Assembly (NCBI RefSeq): GCF_910587525.1
Contig: NZ_CAJULS010000133.1
Span: 1 to 6,327, forward strand
DNA length: 6,327 nt
Source: an uncultured Oscillibacter sp.
Lineage (GTDB): Bacteria; Bacillota; Clostridia; Oscillospirales; Oscillospiraceae
Direction: 5' to 3'
The position numbers and the translations under genes were made by a program. Below are positions 6,281-6,327 of the stretch, in pieces; positions within the stretch are counted from its first letter, which is position 1; the number at the start of each line of letters is the position of its first letter. The notes below the pieces were generated by a model that ran no database searches, had not been told where the DNA came from, and saw only the letters and a program-made list of their open reading frames with translations.

Positions 6281-6327
6281 AGATCGGAAGAGCACACGTC
6301 TGAACTCCAGTCACCATACGGAATCTC
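6281..6327. other. Illumina TruSeq adapter with index (library artefact)
   Basis: From AGATCGGAAGAGC onward the sequence equals the standard 34-base TruSeq read-through adapter (6281-6314), then an eight-base index CATACGGA (6315-6322), then ATCTC, the beginning of the next constant adapter segment (6323-6327). This is residual adapter at a contig end, not chromosomal DNA. Any coding call that enters it is false beyond base 6280. Confidence 0.98.

Noticed and set aside
5836..6297. Minus-strand frame of 153 codons starting MCSSDL
   Set aside because: Its start codon lies in the Illumina adapter, and MCSSDL is a known-looking adapter translation. It crosses the divergent promoter region and is antisense to the DUF6512 gene.
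1..6327. CRISPR array, toxin-antitoxin pair, phage or defence genes
   Set aside because: I looked for regularly spaced repeats, short paired genes and integrase or nuclease motifs on both strands and saw none; the window is core housekeeping plus small repeats.

Overview
The window looks like the end of a contig from a GC-rich member of the Firmicutes. A WalR/WalK system with YycH- and YycI-like partners, GC-rich coding sequence and strong AAGGAG-type ribosome binding sites suggest a gut clostridium, perhaps of the Oscillospiraceae type. This placement is inferred from gene content and composition, not from a search. The left edge cuts a tRNA gene. The last 47 bases are not biological: they are an Illumina library adapter with its index.

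Almost everything lies on the minus strand. Read in transcription order (right to left), an extended -10 promoter near 5905-5932 precedes a Nudix ADP-ribose pyrophosphatase (5309-5857). After only 18 bases comes the response regulator walR (4574-5290), then the sensor kinase walK (2411-4219), a yycH-like gene (1023-2303) and a yycI-like gene (182-988). Further on, a tRNA-Gly(UCC) gene starts from its own -35/-10 promoter and runs off the left edge. On the plus strand, divergent from the Nudix gene, is the 5' end of a small membrane protein gene of the DUF6512 type, cut off by the adapter.

The wal genes work together. WalK senses an envelope signal and phosphorylates WalR at Asp55, and WalR controls cell-wall hydrolase and homeostasis genes. 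YycH and YycI are membrane-anchored extracytoplasmic proteins that adjust WalK. No walJ (yycJ) or htrA-like gene follows yycI here; the tRNA takes that place.

The least expected signal is a pair of related, MITE-like repeats with terminal inverted repeats. They sit just after the walR stop codon (162 bases, 4412-4573) and just after the walK stop codon (79 bases, 2329-2407). Their ends match each other, the shorter copy lacks the middle, and they lie in opposite orientation, so walK is bracketed by inverted copies. A GC-rich perfect 10-bp inverted repeat lies just upstream of the Nudix-wal promoter.
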